A stretch of 44,002 nucleotides of DNA, taken from contig SICG01000015.1 in NCBI GenBank assembly GCA_009691525.1, positions 1 through 44,002 on the forward strand. Direction: 5' to 3'. Below the pieces are notes generated by a model, which was not told the origin of the DNA, did no database searches, and saw only the letters and a program-made list of their open reading frames with translations. Shown piece by piece: positions 1 to 8,925 of the stretch. Every line of letters begins with the position of its first letter. The first letter of the stretch is position 1. Both the position numbers and the translations under genes were made by a program. The DNA is from Candidatus Latescibacterota bacterium. Its GTDB lineage: Bacteria > Latescibacterota > UBA2968 > UBA8231.

Positions 1-33
1 GAAACCGGGGAATCTATACAGCGCACGAAAGCA

Positions 34-57
34 GGTCTTGGTCTTCATACCAAGACC
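34..57. other. Perfect 9-bp hairpin at the window start
   Basis: GGTCTTGGT and ACCAAGACC face each other across the 6-base loop CTTCAT. A second pair, AGGTCT (33-38) and AGACCT (62-67), could compete with it, giving two alternative foldings. No T-run follows, so it is not a simple terminator. It could be part of the leader of the nitrilase-family gene or the tail of an upstream transcript outside the window. I do not recognise it as a known riboswitch. Confidence 0.4.
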
Positions 58-92
58 CTACAGACCTCAAGGTAATCGTGTCAAGTTTTCAA

Positions 93-124
93 CCCCTCTT
101 CTCCGAGGGGAAACAGCCCTTTTT
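93..124 (+). terminator. Weak terminator-like hairpin before the nitrilase-family gene
   Basis: CCCCTC and GAGGGG form a GC-rich 6-bp stem around a 6-base loop. A T-run (TTTTT) follows only after about eight further bases, so it is a poor match to a classical intrinsic terminator. It could end a transcript entering from the left, or attenuate one that continues into the gene at 208. Confidence 0.3.
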
Positions 125-207
125 GACCCATAGAAAAGATAGTAGAGCCATCTTTAGAACGGTGAAACTATCCTGGTCCTAAAGGCAATCAACTGCGAGG
201 AGGAACC

Positions 208-1104
208 ATGAGCAGATTCATGAACATCGCCTGCATCTCCTATTCTCCACCCGGAGGGGGCAGCGACGAGGAAGTAGTGCCCAAGGTCCACCAGGAACTC
301 AAGGAGCTGGTGGGCCGCTGCGCCCAAGCCACCAGGCCAGACCTGATCGTCCTGCCCGAGACCATCTGCCGGAATTTCGCCGAGCCGGTGCCCAGTGGCC
401 CGACCACCCGCCTGCTGGCCGGCCTGGCGAGGAAACACAACTGCCTGATCACCGTGCCGGTGCGTCAGCGCGAGAAGGGCAAGATCTACAACGTCCTGGC
501 CTTGCTCGACCGGCGGGGCAAGGTGGCGGGCATCTACCGCAAGTACATCCCGGTCTTCCCCGAATTCGACCACGGAACCTGCTCTGGAGAGGGACCGGTG
601 CTTTTTCCCACCGAATATGGTCCAGTAGGCTCGGCTATCTGCTTCGATCTGAACTTCTCGGAATTGCGCGAGGCCTACAAACCTCTGGGACCCAAGCTGC
701 TGCTTTTCAGTTCTATGTACCACGGGGGTTTGGTGCAGAACTGGTGGGCTTTGGATCTGCGTGCCTTTTTCGCCGGGTCGGTGTACCGGGGCGCCCCCTG
801 CACCATCATCGATCCCCAGGGGACGACCCTGGCGGAGAGCAACAACTATGAACCCTGGGCCGCTGCCCGGATCAACCTGGACTTCGAGGTGGTCCACCTC
901 GACCGCAACGGGGCCCACTACGGCAAGATCCACCGCAAATACGGAGACCAGGTGCGCATCGTCACCGCCGGCAAGGTGGGCACTTCGGTCCTGTACAGCG
1001 AAAGCCCCGACCGCACGGCCGCCGAGATCGTCGCCGAATTCGAATTGATGCGCCTGGACGACTATTTCGCCTGGTCGCGCCAGTTGCGCCTAGAGCACCG
1101 GTGA
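208..1104 (+). CDS. Carbon-nitrogen hydrolase (nitrilase/amidase superfamily)
   Basis: This 298-residue protein has the nitrilase-superfamily catalytic triad: Glu51 in VLPET, Lys112 in YRKYIPVFPE and Cys145 in GSAICFDLNF. Such enzymes hydrolyse amides or nitriles in the cytoplasm, or act as N-carbamoyl amidohydrolases. The length fits a single-domain member without a fused glutamine-dependent synthetase. The ATG is preceded by a strong GAGGAGGAA ribosome binding site. No signal peptide is visible. The gene converges on the mandelate racemase-like gene with only 12 bases between their stops. The substrate cannot be told from sequence; neighbouring sugar-acid and 2-oxoacid genes suggest a catabolic rather than biosynthetic amidase. 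Confidence 0.9.
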   Translation: MSRFMNIACISYSPPGGGSDEEVVPKVHQELKELVGRCAQATRPDLIVLPETICRNFAEPVPSGPTTRLLAGLARKHNCLITVPVRQREKGKIYNVLALLDRRGKVAGIYRKYIPVFPEFDHGTCSGEGPVLFPTEYGPVGSAICFDLNFSELREAYKPLGPKLLLFSSMYHGGLVQNWWALDLRAFFAGSVYRGAPCTIIDPQGTTLAESNNYEPWAAARINLDFEVVHLDRNGAHYGKIHRKYGDQVRIVTAGKVGTSVLYSESPDRTAAEIVAEFELMRLDDYFAWSRQLRLEHR

Positions 1105-1116
1105 TGGGGGTTGCCT

Positions 1117-2370
1117 TTACTCGCGGGTTAACACCGGGGCGAGGATGGCCTGGGCGTGTAACTTGGCAAAGTCGGCACTGCCGTCGTCCTCGAGCAGCTC
1201 GGTGTGGTTGCCCCACTCGTTGACCGGCTGGTTGACTTGGCCGAAGAAGATCCACTTCTGCGCGGTGCTGCCAAAGTAGACCTTGACCCCGCAGGCCCGG
1301 TGGACCTTGATGAGCCGGCGCGGCAGAGAGTGGTCGGGCCGATCAACCCGATACCTGGCCAGTGCCTCCTCGTCCATTTCCACCCCCAGTCCGGGCGCTT
1401 CTGGAACCCTGGCGTGACCGCCGATGACTTCGATGGGGTGGCGCAAGAGCGGGTGCTCGTAGAGTTCGTGGCAGGTGATGGAGGGCCATTGGGAGTGGGT
1501 GAGCACAGCGCTCAGGTGCAGGGCCATGATGGTGGTCAGGCCGGTGCCCACCATTTGTAAGAAAAAGGGCATATTGAGCTGGGCGGCGGTATTGCCCTGG
1601 ACCAGGGTGCTGGCGACACCTCCGCCGATGACGAAGCCGTCACATACGCCCCCTAGTTCGAGCCCGGTGCGCGGGGGGATACTCCCGTAGTGATGGGCGA
1701 TGGGGGTCTTAATCTGCTGGCGCAGCAAGTGGTTGCCGCTGGCGTCGTCGCGTGGGATGGGATCTTCGAAGATCTTGATCTTGGGGAAGGTTTCCTCCAA
1801 CTCGCGCAGCAGGGGCAGGGCAGTGCCGGCATTGACCAGAAAGGCGTTCCAGTCCGCGTCAATGGCAAAATGGGGCGGGGTGGCCTCGCTGATCAACTGC
1901 ATGGTCCGCCGCACGTCGAACCAGGGGCGGGGCTTGGTCTTCATGCAGGTGTACCCCAAGCTCACGGCCACCCGGGCCTCCTCGGCGTACTGTTCGGGGG
2001 AGGTGTCGTGCATCCAGTAGGAAATAGGGCACCAGTCGCGGCACTTGCGGCCCAGCAGCCGGTATACCGGCACCCCGGCCAGCTTGCCGGCCGCGTCGAA
2101 GAGGGCCATCTGCAGTCCGGCACCCAGGCTGTCGTCCCACATGGTGGCAAAGGGCGACTGGCCCAGCACCCGTTCCTCGATATTCACCCGGCCCCAGGTG
2201 TAGTTCTGGATCGTCTCCCCATATCCGATGAGGCCGGCATCGGTGTGTACCTTGATGACCTCGATTTCGGACCAGGTATGGATATGGGCCCGCTCCATCT
2301 CCAGTCGTACTCTTTGCACAAAGGGGACCACTGCGATGAGTCGCTCGACCTTGGTGACCTTGGCAATCAT
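1117..2370 (-). CDS. Mandelate racemase/muconate lactonizing enzyme family protein
   Basis: This 417-residue enolase-superfamily protein has the N-terminal capping region followed by the barrel. The K-x-K catalytic pair is Lys144/Lys146 (KTKPRP). Acidic metal ligands are seen near Asp171/Asp173 (AIDADWN) and Glu202 (FEDPIP). The usual third acidic ligand region reads PIAHHYGS, so the third ligand is unclear. Members dehydrate or epimerise sugar acids. The ORF track extends upstream to 2760, but I chose the ATG at 2370. It has GGAAAGGA upstream, matches family N-termini and avoids overlapping the divergent ferredoxin oxidoreductase. Divergent transcription from a 170-base spacer may mean shared control. 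Confidence 0.88.
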   Translation of the reverse strand: MIAKVTKVERLIAVVPFVQRVRLEMERAHIHTWSEIEVIKVHTDAGLIGYGETIQNYTWGRVNIEERVLGQSPFATMWDDSLGAGLQMALFDAAGKLAGVPVYRLLGRKCRDWCPISYWMHDTSPEQYAEEARVAVSLGYTCMKTKPRPWFDVRRTMQLISEATPPHFAIDADWNAFLVNAGTALPLLRELEETFPKIKIFEDPIPRDDASGNHLLRQQIKTPIAHHYGSIPPRTGLELGGVCDGFVIGGGVASTLVQGNTAAQLNMPFFLQMVGTGLTTIMALHLSAVLTHSQWPSITCHELYEHPLLRHPIEVIGGHARVPEAPGLGVEMDEEALARYRVDRPDHSLPRRLIKVHRACGVKVYFGSTAQKWIFFGQVNQPVNEWGNHTELLEDDGSADFAKLHAQAILAPVLTRE

Positions 2371-2442
2371 GGGGCCGTCCTTTCCGGGCTCGGGTTCGGC
2401 ACAAAGGTATCCCCACCCGTCTTCCAGGTCAAGCTTCGGCGG

Positions 2443-2471
2443 TTGCCCGAACAGAGGCGGGAACCTATACT
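2443..2471 (+). promoter_or_regulatory. Sigma70-like promoter for the indolepyruvate oxidoreductase gene
   Basis: TTGCCC, a 17-base spacer, then TATACT (five of six matches to the -10 consensus). A start near 2478 would leave a leader of about 60 bases before the ATG at 2540. It lies in the divergent spacer with the mandelate racemase-like gene. Confidence 0.45.
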
Positions 2472-2539
2472 CTGAAACGACCCGAGATGTCCGATTTAGC
2501 CTGGTTTGCGGGGAAACACCTTTTCTGGTCTGAGTGGCA

Positions 2540-5500
2540 ATGGATGTGAGCCTGGAAGACAAGTTTCTGCGCCCGGAGGGCACGATATTCCTCACCGGCA
2601 TCGAGGCCCTGGTGCGCCTGATCCTCGAGAAGCAGCGCGCTGACCTGGAAACCGGCTCGGTCAACCAGACCTTCCTCTCCGGGTATGAGGGATCCCCCTT
2701 GGGCGGCCTCGACCTCGAGATCTCCCAGAATCTCGGATTGCTCAATCGCAGCGGCCGCACGGTGCATCAGTTCGGCATCAACGAGAAGACGGCAGCCTCG
2801 GCCATGCTGGGGACCCAGTATGCGGCTGGGGTGGACGTGGATGCCTTTTGGTACGGCAAGGCCCACGGCACGATGTGGATTCCCGACGAGACCTGGCTGG
2901 CCAACCTGGCCGGCTCCCGGGGCCGAGGGGCGATGGTGCTGCTGTGCGGGGAGGACCACCGCTCCAAGAGTTCGGTTTCCCCGGGGGCCAGCGACTGGGC
3001 TCTGCGCAGCAGTCTGGTGCCCACTTTCTATCCGTCCAGCGTGGAGGAGATCCTGGTTCTGGGTCAACACGCCATCGCCCTGTCGCGTTGCCTGGGCCTG
3101 GTCACGGCCCTGAAACTGGTCACCCCGGTGTGTGACGGGGCTAGCACCCTGCACGCCGAGGCCCTGCGCGTCACCCCGATCCTGCCCAAGCTCGACGGGC
3201 GCCCCTACCCCAAGCGCTTCAACGAGATCGTCATGGCCACCGGCGCCCTGCCCATGCAGCGCGAGCTGGTGGAACGCAAATTGCCCCTGGCCGAGCAATA
3301 CCTGCGCCTGAACCAGATCAACTGCATCCACCAGGGCGCAGGGGATATCGGGATCATCGCCACCGGCAAGAGCTACACGGATCTCTGCCAAGCCCTGGAG
3401 GTCATGGGCTTGGAGGTGCCGGTCCTGCACCTGAAGGCCATCTTCCCGCTCGAAGGGGAGATCATTCGCCGCTTTGCCACGGGTCTGCGCCGCATCTACC
3501 TGGTGGAGGAACCCGGGCCCTATGTGGAAGAGGGGATCAAGGCCGCGTTGTGGGGGACCGGAGTGGAGGGGGTGTACGGCAAGCAGGACGAAGGGGGGCA
3601 GCCCTTCCTGCCGGCCTGGGGCGAACTGGACCCCGAAGTGCTGGCCGAGAAGCTGTGGCCCAAACTCAAGGGGGACCGAGTTGCCATCCCCCTGACCCCC
3701 CTGGCCGAAGTGCTCAACCGACAGTACCCCTGGGTGCCCCTGGTCTCGCCCATGTCCTGCGGCGGCTGCCCGTACAATGTCTTCCGCGATCTGGAGGAGA
3801 AACCCGGGGGGGAGATTGGCTGCAGCTCGATCCGCGCCATCGAGGCGTACGACCACGGGGTACTGTACATCCCGACCATGGGAGCCGGTGGTTCCATTTA
3901 CAGCGGGGCGGCGCATTTCAACGGCAATCAACACATCTTCCAGTACCTCGGGGACGGGAGCTATTTCCACAGCGGCCGGGGTGCCATCCAGACCTGCGTC
4001 CAGGCCCAGACCAATATCACCTTCCTGCTGCTCTACAACGGCACAGTGGCCCTCACCGGGGGACAGCAGCCCGGCGGGCAGCAGCCCGTGGCCAGGGTGG
4101 TGCAGGAGTTACTGGCGCTGGGGGTGGCGCAGGTAGGGGTGGTCAGCGAGGATGAGGAAGAGTACCGCAACTTGCGCCATCCCCAGTTGCGCATCTTTGG
4201 TCTGGAGCAGCACGCCGAAGCCCTGGCCGAGTTTAAACAAGTGCCTGGTACCTCGGTGCTGATCCTCGACAAGGAATGCGCCACCGAGAAGATGCGCCGG
4301 CGCCGCCGGCAGGGGGTCAAGCCAGATGAGTACATCCTCATCCACGAGGAACTCTGCGAAGGGTGTGGGGATTGTTTCCATCAGTCGGAGGGCTGTGCCG
4401 CCCTCTACTCCCAGCAGACCGAATACGGCGAGAAGACTCAGGTGCGGCAGAGCGGCTGCACCCAGGACCGGCTCTGTACCGACGGGGAATGTCCGGCCTT
4501 TATAACCGTGCGCGCTGCCGGGTTGCACCGGCGTCAGCCCGAGGCTCTATCAGACCTCCCGGAACCGGTCGTGCCGGCCATTGGTGAGGGGTACACGGTT
4601 TTCGCCATGGGCCGGGGCGGGACCGGCGTGGTGACCATCTCACACCTGTTGGCCTACGCGGCGATGATGGAAGGCAAGCAGGTCTACCTGTCCAACAACA
4701 CCGGGCTGGCCCAGAAGGGGGGGCCCGTCGAGGCGCCCATGGTTTTCAGCGAGGGCAGGCAACCGGTCTTCAACCGCATCTTTCCGGGCAGCGCGGACCT
4801 GTACCTGGGTTTTGACCTCTTGAGGGCCGCCGAACCTGGAAACCTCAAATACGCCTCGCCCGGCCGCAGCTTGGCCATGGTCAGCACTGCCCAGGTCCCC
4901 ACCGCGAGCATGAACCGCCACCCGGAGGAGAAGTTCCCGGCGCCCCAAGGCCTGAAAGGGCTCATCGACTCCTGCAGCCGCAAGAGCGACAACGTCTATC
5001 TGGACACCTACTTGCTGGCGGAGCGCCTCTTCGCCGACACCCTGTACGCCAACATGCTCTTGGTGGGGGCCGCGTACCAGGCCGGTGCCCTGCCGCTGAA
5101 CGCCGAATCCATCGAGGCAGCCATCCGACTCAACGGCAAGGCCGTCAGCGAGAATATCCAGGCCTTCCGCTGGGGTAGGTTGAGCGTGGCGGACCCGGCG
5201 CGGGTGGAGCGGGTGTTGGCGGGGGAGAAGAAATCAGTGGCCCAGGTGGTAGAGGCACAGCGGCGCGGTTTGAAAGGCGAGGCCCTGCTGGTATACGACC
5301 AGGCCTTGCGCGAGATTGGCTTGGACGAAGAGGGGCAGCGCCAGCTGAGCCTGCGCTTGGCCGAACTCAGCGCGTACCAGGATGCAGATTATGCCCGGCA
5401 GTATCTGGAGGCAGTCCGGCCGGTGTGGGAACTCGACCAGCGCTTTCCCGACCGCGGCCAAGCCCTGACCCGGGCGGTGGTGATCAATCTGTACAAACTG

Positions 5501-5968
5501 ATGGCGTACAAGGACGAGTACGAGGTGGCTCGTCTGGCAACCCGGCCCGAGGCTGAGGATAGGGTGCGCGCCCTCTTCGATGGGCCGGTCAGCGTTTCGC
5601 ATCTGCTCCATCCCCCCACCTTGCGCTCGCTTTTCCCCAAGAAGATGCGCCTGGGCCCCTGGTTCCGCCCGGTGTACGGGGTGTTGAAACGTCTGAAAGG
5701 CCTACGCGGTTCGGCCCTGGACCCTTTTGGGCGCACCCCGTGCCGACAACTGGAACGGGCCCTGATCGATTGGTACGGCTGGCTGATGGGGGAGGTGTTG
5801 GCCCAGGTGGATGAGAGGACCTACCCCTTGGCTGTGAAGCTGGCCCAACTGCCCGATCGCATCCGGGGGTACGAGCAGGTCAAGATGAAGAGTGCGGCTC
5901 AAGCGCAACAGGAGGCGGTGGGGCTGCTGGTCCAGTTAAGGGCGGCGCGGGCAGGTTCGTCGGGATAG
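2540..5968 (+). CDS. Indolepyruvate ferredoxin oxidoreductase, fused alpha/gamma subunits
   Basis: This protein of about 1142 residues has the architecture of the fused thiamine-pyrophosphate enzyme that oxidatively decarboxylates aryl pyruvates such as indolepyruvate to acyl-CoA, reducing ferredoxin. In order: a pyrimidine-binding domain (SGYEGSPLGG), a TPP-binding domain with CGGCPYN near residue 408 and YLGDGSYFHSG near 472, a 4Fe-4S segment (CEGCGDCF, then CTQDRLC and GEC) near 606-655, the gamma domain with GRGGTGVVT near 692, and a C-terminal DUF6537-type region. The length is normal for the one-chain form found in many proteobacteria and uncultured lineages. The track starts at GTG 2534; ATG 2540, with a weak GAGTGG upstream, looks better. 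Its likely role is aromatic amino acid catabolism. Confidence 0.93.
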   Translation: MDVSLEDKFLRPEGTIFLTGIEALVRLILEKQRADLETGSVNQTFLSGYEGSPLGGLDLEISQNLGLLNRSGRTVHQFGINEKTAASAMLGTQYAAGVDVDAFWYGKAHGTMWIPDETWLANLAGSRGRGAMVLLCGEDHRSKSSVSPGASDWALRSSLVPTFYPSSVEEILVLGQHAIALSRCLGLVTALKLVTPVCDGASTLHAEALRVTPILPKLDGRPYPKRFNEIVMATGALPMQRELVERKLPLAEQYLRLNQINCIHQGAGDIGIIATGKSYTDLCQALEVMGLEVPVLHLKAIFPLEGEIIRRFATGLRRIYLVEEPGPYVEEGIKAALWGTGVEGVYGKQDEGGQPFLPAWGELDPEVLAEKLWPKLKGDRVAIPLTPLAEVLNRQYPWVPLVSPMSCGGCPYNVFRDLEEKPGGEIGCSSIRAIEAYDHGVLYIPTMGAGGSIYSGAAHFNGNQHIFQYLGDGSYFHSGRGAIQTCVQAQTNITFLLLYNGTVALTGGQQPGGQQPVARVVQELLALGVAQVGVVSEDEEEYRNLRHPQLRIFGLEQHAEALAEFKQVPGTSVLILDKECATEKMRRRRRQGVKPDEYILIHEELCEGCGDCFHQSEGCAALYSQQTEYGEKTQVRQSGCTQDRLCTDGECPAFITVRAAGLHRRQPEALSDLPEPVVPAIGEGYTVFAMGRGGTGVVTISHLLAYAAMMEGKQVYLSNNTGLAQKGGPVEAPMVFSEGRQPVFNRIFPGSADLYLGFDLLRAAEPGNLKYASPGRSLAMVSTAQVPTASMNRHPEEKFPAPQGLKGLIDSCSRKSDNVYLDTYLLAERLFADTLYANMLLVGAAYQAGALPLNAESIEAAIRLNGKAVSENIQAFRWGRLSVADPARVERVLAGEKKSVAQVVEAQRRGLKGEALLVYDQALREIGLDEEGQRQLSLRLAELSAYQDADYARQYLEAVRPVWELDQRFPDRGQALTRAVVINLYKLMAYKDEYEVARLATRPEAEDRVRALFDGPVSVSHLLHPPTLRSLFPKKMRLGPWFRPVYGVLKRLKGLRGSALDPFGRTPCRQLERALIDWYGWLMGEVLAQVDERTYPLAVKLAQLPDRIRGYEQVKMKSAAQAQQEAVGLLVQLRAARAGSSG

Positions 5969-6808
5969 TCAGGCTACCCGCACCAACTGCCCGAGGCGCA
6001 GAGCCCGGTGCAGTGCGCGCAATAACTTTAGCTCGGGCGTGTTAACACGCGGAACCGCAGGTGGGGTGACAGGGTCCAGAAAGGCGTGGATCCAGGCCGG
6101 TTCTGGATGGAGGAAGGCGGGGGGCGAGATTTGGATGCCCCCGCGATGAACCAGCATCGGGGTATTGGCGATGTGGTCGGCAAAGACCAACCCGCCGCTG
6201 CCCAAGAGTGTGAGATCGAGGCTGGGAGAAAAGTAGTGGGGCGCCACGATCAGGTGGGCGGTGGCCCGGTTGGCAAAGGCAAGGGTGAGGGCGAGGTGGT
6301 GCTGCCGGCCCTCGCGGCAGGCGGCCAACTGCACCTCTACCACTTCGGCGTCGATCAGGTCCCGCGCTTCGGCCAGCAGTTGGCAGGCCGCCCACCAGGC
6401 GTTGAGCAGATCGCTTCCACCCCCCACCAGCCGGCGCAAGTATACCGGGGCGCCAAAGGCCGGCGACCGGCGCTGTTCCGAGGCGGTCTGGAAAAGCGGT
6501 GAGTGCAGGTGTTGTCCTCCCCAGCTCCAGAGAGGAGAGGCCGGCAGGTCCGCCGGGCCGGCGCTGAGTACCCGGATCTGGTGTTTTAGGCAGGTGGAGA
6601 GGTCGTTTTCCAGGCCGCGATAGGGCCACAGGAAACAGCAAGCCTCCGGGGTGCTTGCAGCCAAGAGTGCGCCCAGCTGCGAAAAGACAGGCGCCGGCGC
6701 CGAACGAAAAGAAGCGCGCCAGGGATTCAGGATCGCCGAGATTTTTAGGCTCCTGCCCAGGACCGACAATAGTTGTTGCTGGCTAGGGTGGGCGACCAGC
6801 GCGATCAC
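5969..6808 (-). CDS. Divergent Gfo/Idh/MocA-like protein, possibly non-catalytic
   Basis: This 279-residue protein begins at a GTG overlapping the stop of the preceding oxidoreductase (GTGA overlap), so the two are translationally coupled. The N-terminal half lacks a GxGxxG dinucleotide loop and no EKP-type motif is visible. The C-terminal half (YLRRLVGGGSDLL onward) resembles the open beta-sheet domain of Gfo/Idh/MocA proteins and ends with the familiar LHRALRLGQLVRV pattern. My inference is a degenerate paralogue that pairs with, or regulates, the upstream enzyme. No signal peptide is seen. The assignment rests on pattern resemblance only. Confidence 0.6.
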   Translation of the reverse strand: MIALVAHPSQQQLLSVLGRSLKISAILNPWRASFRSAPAPVFSQLGALLAASTPEACCFLWPYRGLENDLSTCLKHQIRVLSAGPADLPASPLWSWGGQHLHSPLFQTASEQRRSPAFGAPVYLRRLVGGGSDLLNAWWAACQLLAEARDLIDAEVVEVQLAACREGRQHHLALTLAFANRATAHLIVAPHYFSPSLDLTLLGSGGLVFADHIANTPMLVHRGGIQISPPAFLHPEPAWIHAFLDPVTPPAVPRVNTPELKLLRALHRALRLGQLVRVA

Positions 6809-7944
6809 GTTTCCCTCTGCAGGGGGAGAGCCACTGGTTGGCCGCCGGTGGCCGCCGAAAGATAGCCGGCGGTGAGAATCTCCATCAATGCCCGGCCCTG
6901 GTGTACGGTATAACGAGGCTGGCGGTCAGTGTCGAGGGCTTCGACCAGATCTTCGAGGGCGGCGTACAGGCCGGTGGGATCTGCGGCCAGGGCCGCGCTC
7001 AGGACCGGCGAGCCACTGGCCCATTGCATGGGATCGAGGGGAGAAGGGTGATACTGGGCGTCGACGATCTTAGGGCGGAGAAAGCTGTGCAGCACCGGGT
7101 GTTTGCCGTCCACCAGGGTAGTGCCGCGGGTGCCGACCAGGTGTGCTTTCAAGGGGCCGCCGTGGGCATGGGTGGCCACGCCGATGCGCGCGCCGCACAA
7201 GGTGGCGATCGCGCCATCGGCCGCGCCCATGGTCATCATGCCGAAATCGTCTGTCCGGCTGGCCGCGTGCTCGGGGAAGAAATAGGCCCCGGCCCGGCCT
7301 TGGGCCCAGGCGAGGGGCCCCAGGCATTCCTGGATCAGGCCTAGGGCGTACGCACCTACGGTGAGTAATTCGCGCTTGAGTTCCGGAAAGGTCCACTGCC
7401 CAGGAGGCAGGATCGGCCCCCCGGAATCGCTCGGCAGCGCCTGGGGCCAGCCCTTGCTGAACATGACCTCTACATGGACGCCGAGCAGCCGGCCCAACGC
7501 AGCACCAGAAAGCACCTGGCGGCATTGCTCGAGCAGTTGGCTGTATGCATAACTTGGAACGACGGATTTCACCCCGGCCCTGGTGACGCTGGCTGCCACC
7601 TGGTCGCAGTCCTCCAGGGTGGCGCCCACGTATTTGTCGATCCACAGATGTTTGCCGGCCTCAGCGCAGCGCTGGGCCAGGCCGGCGTGGCGCTCCTGTT
7701 CGTGGGCAATGCTGACCAGATCCACCCCTGGGTGGGCGAGGGCTGGTGCGATGCCGCGTATATAGGGCACGCCGAGTTCCTCGGCCCACTGGCGGTTGAG
7801 GGCAGCCAGTTCGGGATAGATGTCGTGTTCGTCGGCCACGGCGACGATGCGGATGCGCGGGTGTTTGCGGAAGAGCGGGACAAAATTGCGCTGGTGGCCG
7901 TGCCGGCTAAAGCTAAGCAAGAGCACACCGTAGATTCGATCCAT
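6805..7944 (-). CDS. Gfo/Idh/MocA family oxidoreductase with altered motifs
   Basis: This protein of about 379 residues follows the Gfo/Idh/MocA plan: a Rossmann-like N-terminal domain, then a long alpha/beta domain ending in LHRAL-like helices (YTVHQGRALMEIL). The catalytic EKP motif appears as IDKYVG, keeping Lys104 but changing the flanking residues. The nucleotide loop reads GVLLLSFSRHGHQ rather than GxGxxG. The catalytic lysine survives, but cofactor binding may differ. The track begins at TTG 7950; the ATG at 7944 is the likelier start, though no good ribosome binding site is seen. Only 27 bases separate it from the divergent cupin gene, so at least one promoter must lie inside coding sequence. 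It forms an operon with the overlapping downstream gene. Confidence 0.8.
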   Translation of the reverse strand: MDRIYGVLLLSFSRHGHQRNFVPLFRKHPRIRIVAVADEHDIYPELAALNRQWAEELGVPYIRGIAPALAHPGVDLVSIAHEQERHAGLAQRCAEAGKHLWIDKYVGATLEDCDQVAASVTRAGVKSVVPSYAYSQLLEQCRQVLSGAALGRLLGVHVEVMFSKGWPQALPSDSGGPILPPGQWTFPELKRELLTVGAYALGLIQECLGPLAWAQGRAGAYFFPEHAASRTDDFGMMTMGAADGAIATLCGARIGVATHAHGGPLKAHLVGTRGTTLVDGKHPVLHSFLRPKIVDAQYHPSPLDPMQWASGSPVLSAALAADPTGLYAALEDLVEALDTDRQPRYTVHQGRALMEILTAGYLSAATGGQPVALPLQRET

Positions 7945-7971
7945 ACTCAACTATAACCAAAAGGAGCGGAT

Positions 7972-8352
7972 ATGGAGCAGGAATACTGTGTCAGGGATGG
8001 ATTTGCTTTACCAGCCGAATTCCACGGCCATCCCGGTGGCATCTCGCGGGTGGTGTTGGGGCCAGGGGCTCGCCACGCCGACCGACCGGCGGCGCTGGAC
8101 GCGGAGAGTCTGATCATCCATACCAACGAATATCAGCCCGGAGGCACCTCGGGTGAGGCGCATGTCCACGCCGATCAGGAACAAGCCTTTTACATTCTGG
8201 AGGGAAAGATGGAAGTCTGGGTGGGGGAGAAAACCTACCTCGCAGGTCCGGGCGATTGCATTTTCCTGCCCCGCCACTTGCCCCACCGGCATCGCAACGC
8301 CGGGGAAACCCCGCTCAAGTTCCTGTTCATCAGCGCCGTGCTGGGCCGCTAG
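7972..8352 (+). CDS. Small single-domain cupin
   Basis: This 126-residue protein carries both cupin motifs. Motif 1 is HVHADQE (His64, His66, Glu70) and motif 2 is GDCIFLPRHLPHRHRN with His105 as the likely fourth metal ligand. Such small cupins bind a divalent metal and act as isomerases, dioxygenases or ligand sensors. The AAGGAGC ribosome binding site before the ATG is strong. It diverges from the Gfo/Idh/MocA gene pair, so a role in the same sugar or sugar-acid pathway is plausible but not shown. Confidence 0.85.
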   Translation: MEQEYCVRDGFALPAEFHGHPGGISRVVLGPGARHADRPAALDAESLIIHTNEYQPGGTSGEAHVHADQEQAFYILEGKMEVWVGEKTYLAGPGDCIFLPRHLPHRHRNAGETPLKFLFISAVLGR

Positions 8353-8359
8353 ACTTTAC

Positions 8360-8895
8360 TCACCACTTGCTCAGGTTGCCCATGATGCGGGTGAGATCGC
8401 GCTTGAGTTTCTCGGTTTCGGCTTCCAGTTCGGCAATACGACTCTCGCGCAGCTGCAGCGTGGCTTTAAGCTCATCGAGGGTCTTTTCGAGCTGGGAGAT
8501 CTTTTCGGCCAGCCTGCGCTATGCTCGGTGCCCTCGGAGCGCTGGCGCTGTTTTTCCTCCAACTCTTGCCTCAGGGTGGCCACCCGCACATCCATGTCGC
8601 GTTCTTTGGTGGTGGTCTGCTCGCGCAGGCGCTGGGATTCGCTTTCCAGTTTTTCCTTGAGCTGGGCGCTCTTCTCGTGGAAGGTGGCCTCCTGGGCTTT
8701 GAGTTGGATCTGCAGTTCGCGATTCTCGTGCTGCAATTCCTGGTTCCGGCGTCCGCGTTCCTCGGAGAACTTCTCGGCTTCCTTGCGGTGCGCTCCTTCC
8801 AGGTCGATTAGCTGATGCAGGCGGGCAATTTCGTCGCGCTGGCGCGTGATCTCGGTCCGGAGTCTGGAAGCGGTCAGAAAAGTGAAGATCCCCAT
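8360..8895 (-). pseudogene. Coiled-coil protein downstream of the actin-like gene (frameshifted)
   Basis: The N-terminal 125 residues are a long charged heptad-type coiled coil (repeats such as ENRELQIQLKAQE and LREQTTTKERD) after a short hydrophobic start, MGIFTFL. The track frame then turns into proline/serine-rich nonsense and stops at 8371. Shifting by one base near 8514-8520 restores coiled coil (RLAEKISQLEKTLDELK) and ends in RIMGNLSKW at 8360. The intact protein would be about 178 residues. The start has a good GAGGGAAAT ribosome binding site and lies 30 bases after the MamK-like gene, so the two probably form one transcript. Function is unknown; a filament partner is an inference from position. 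Confidence 0.65.
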
Positions 8896-8925
8896 CGATC
8901 AATTTCCCTCAGGCATTGGCAGGCA

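Noticed and set aside
1-207. tRNA or known riboswitch
   Set aside because: No acceptor/T-loop (GTTCGA) pattern and no motif I recognise, although hairpins are present.
2465-3970. 501-residue minus-strand ORF
   Set aside because: It lies antisense to the indolepyruvate oxidoreductase, has no domain, and reads as the low-complexity Gln/Gly/His pattern typical of GC-rich shadow frames.
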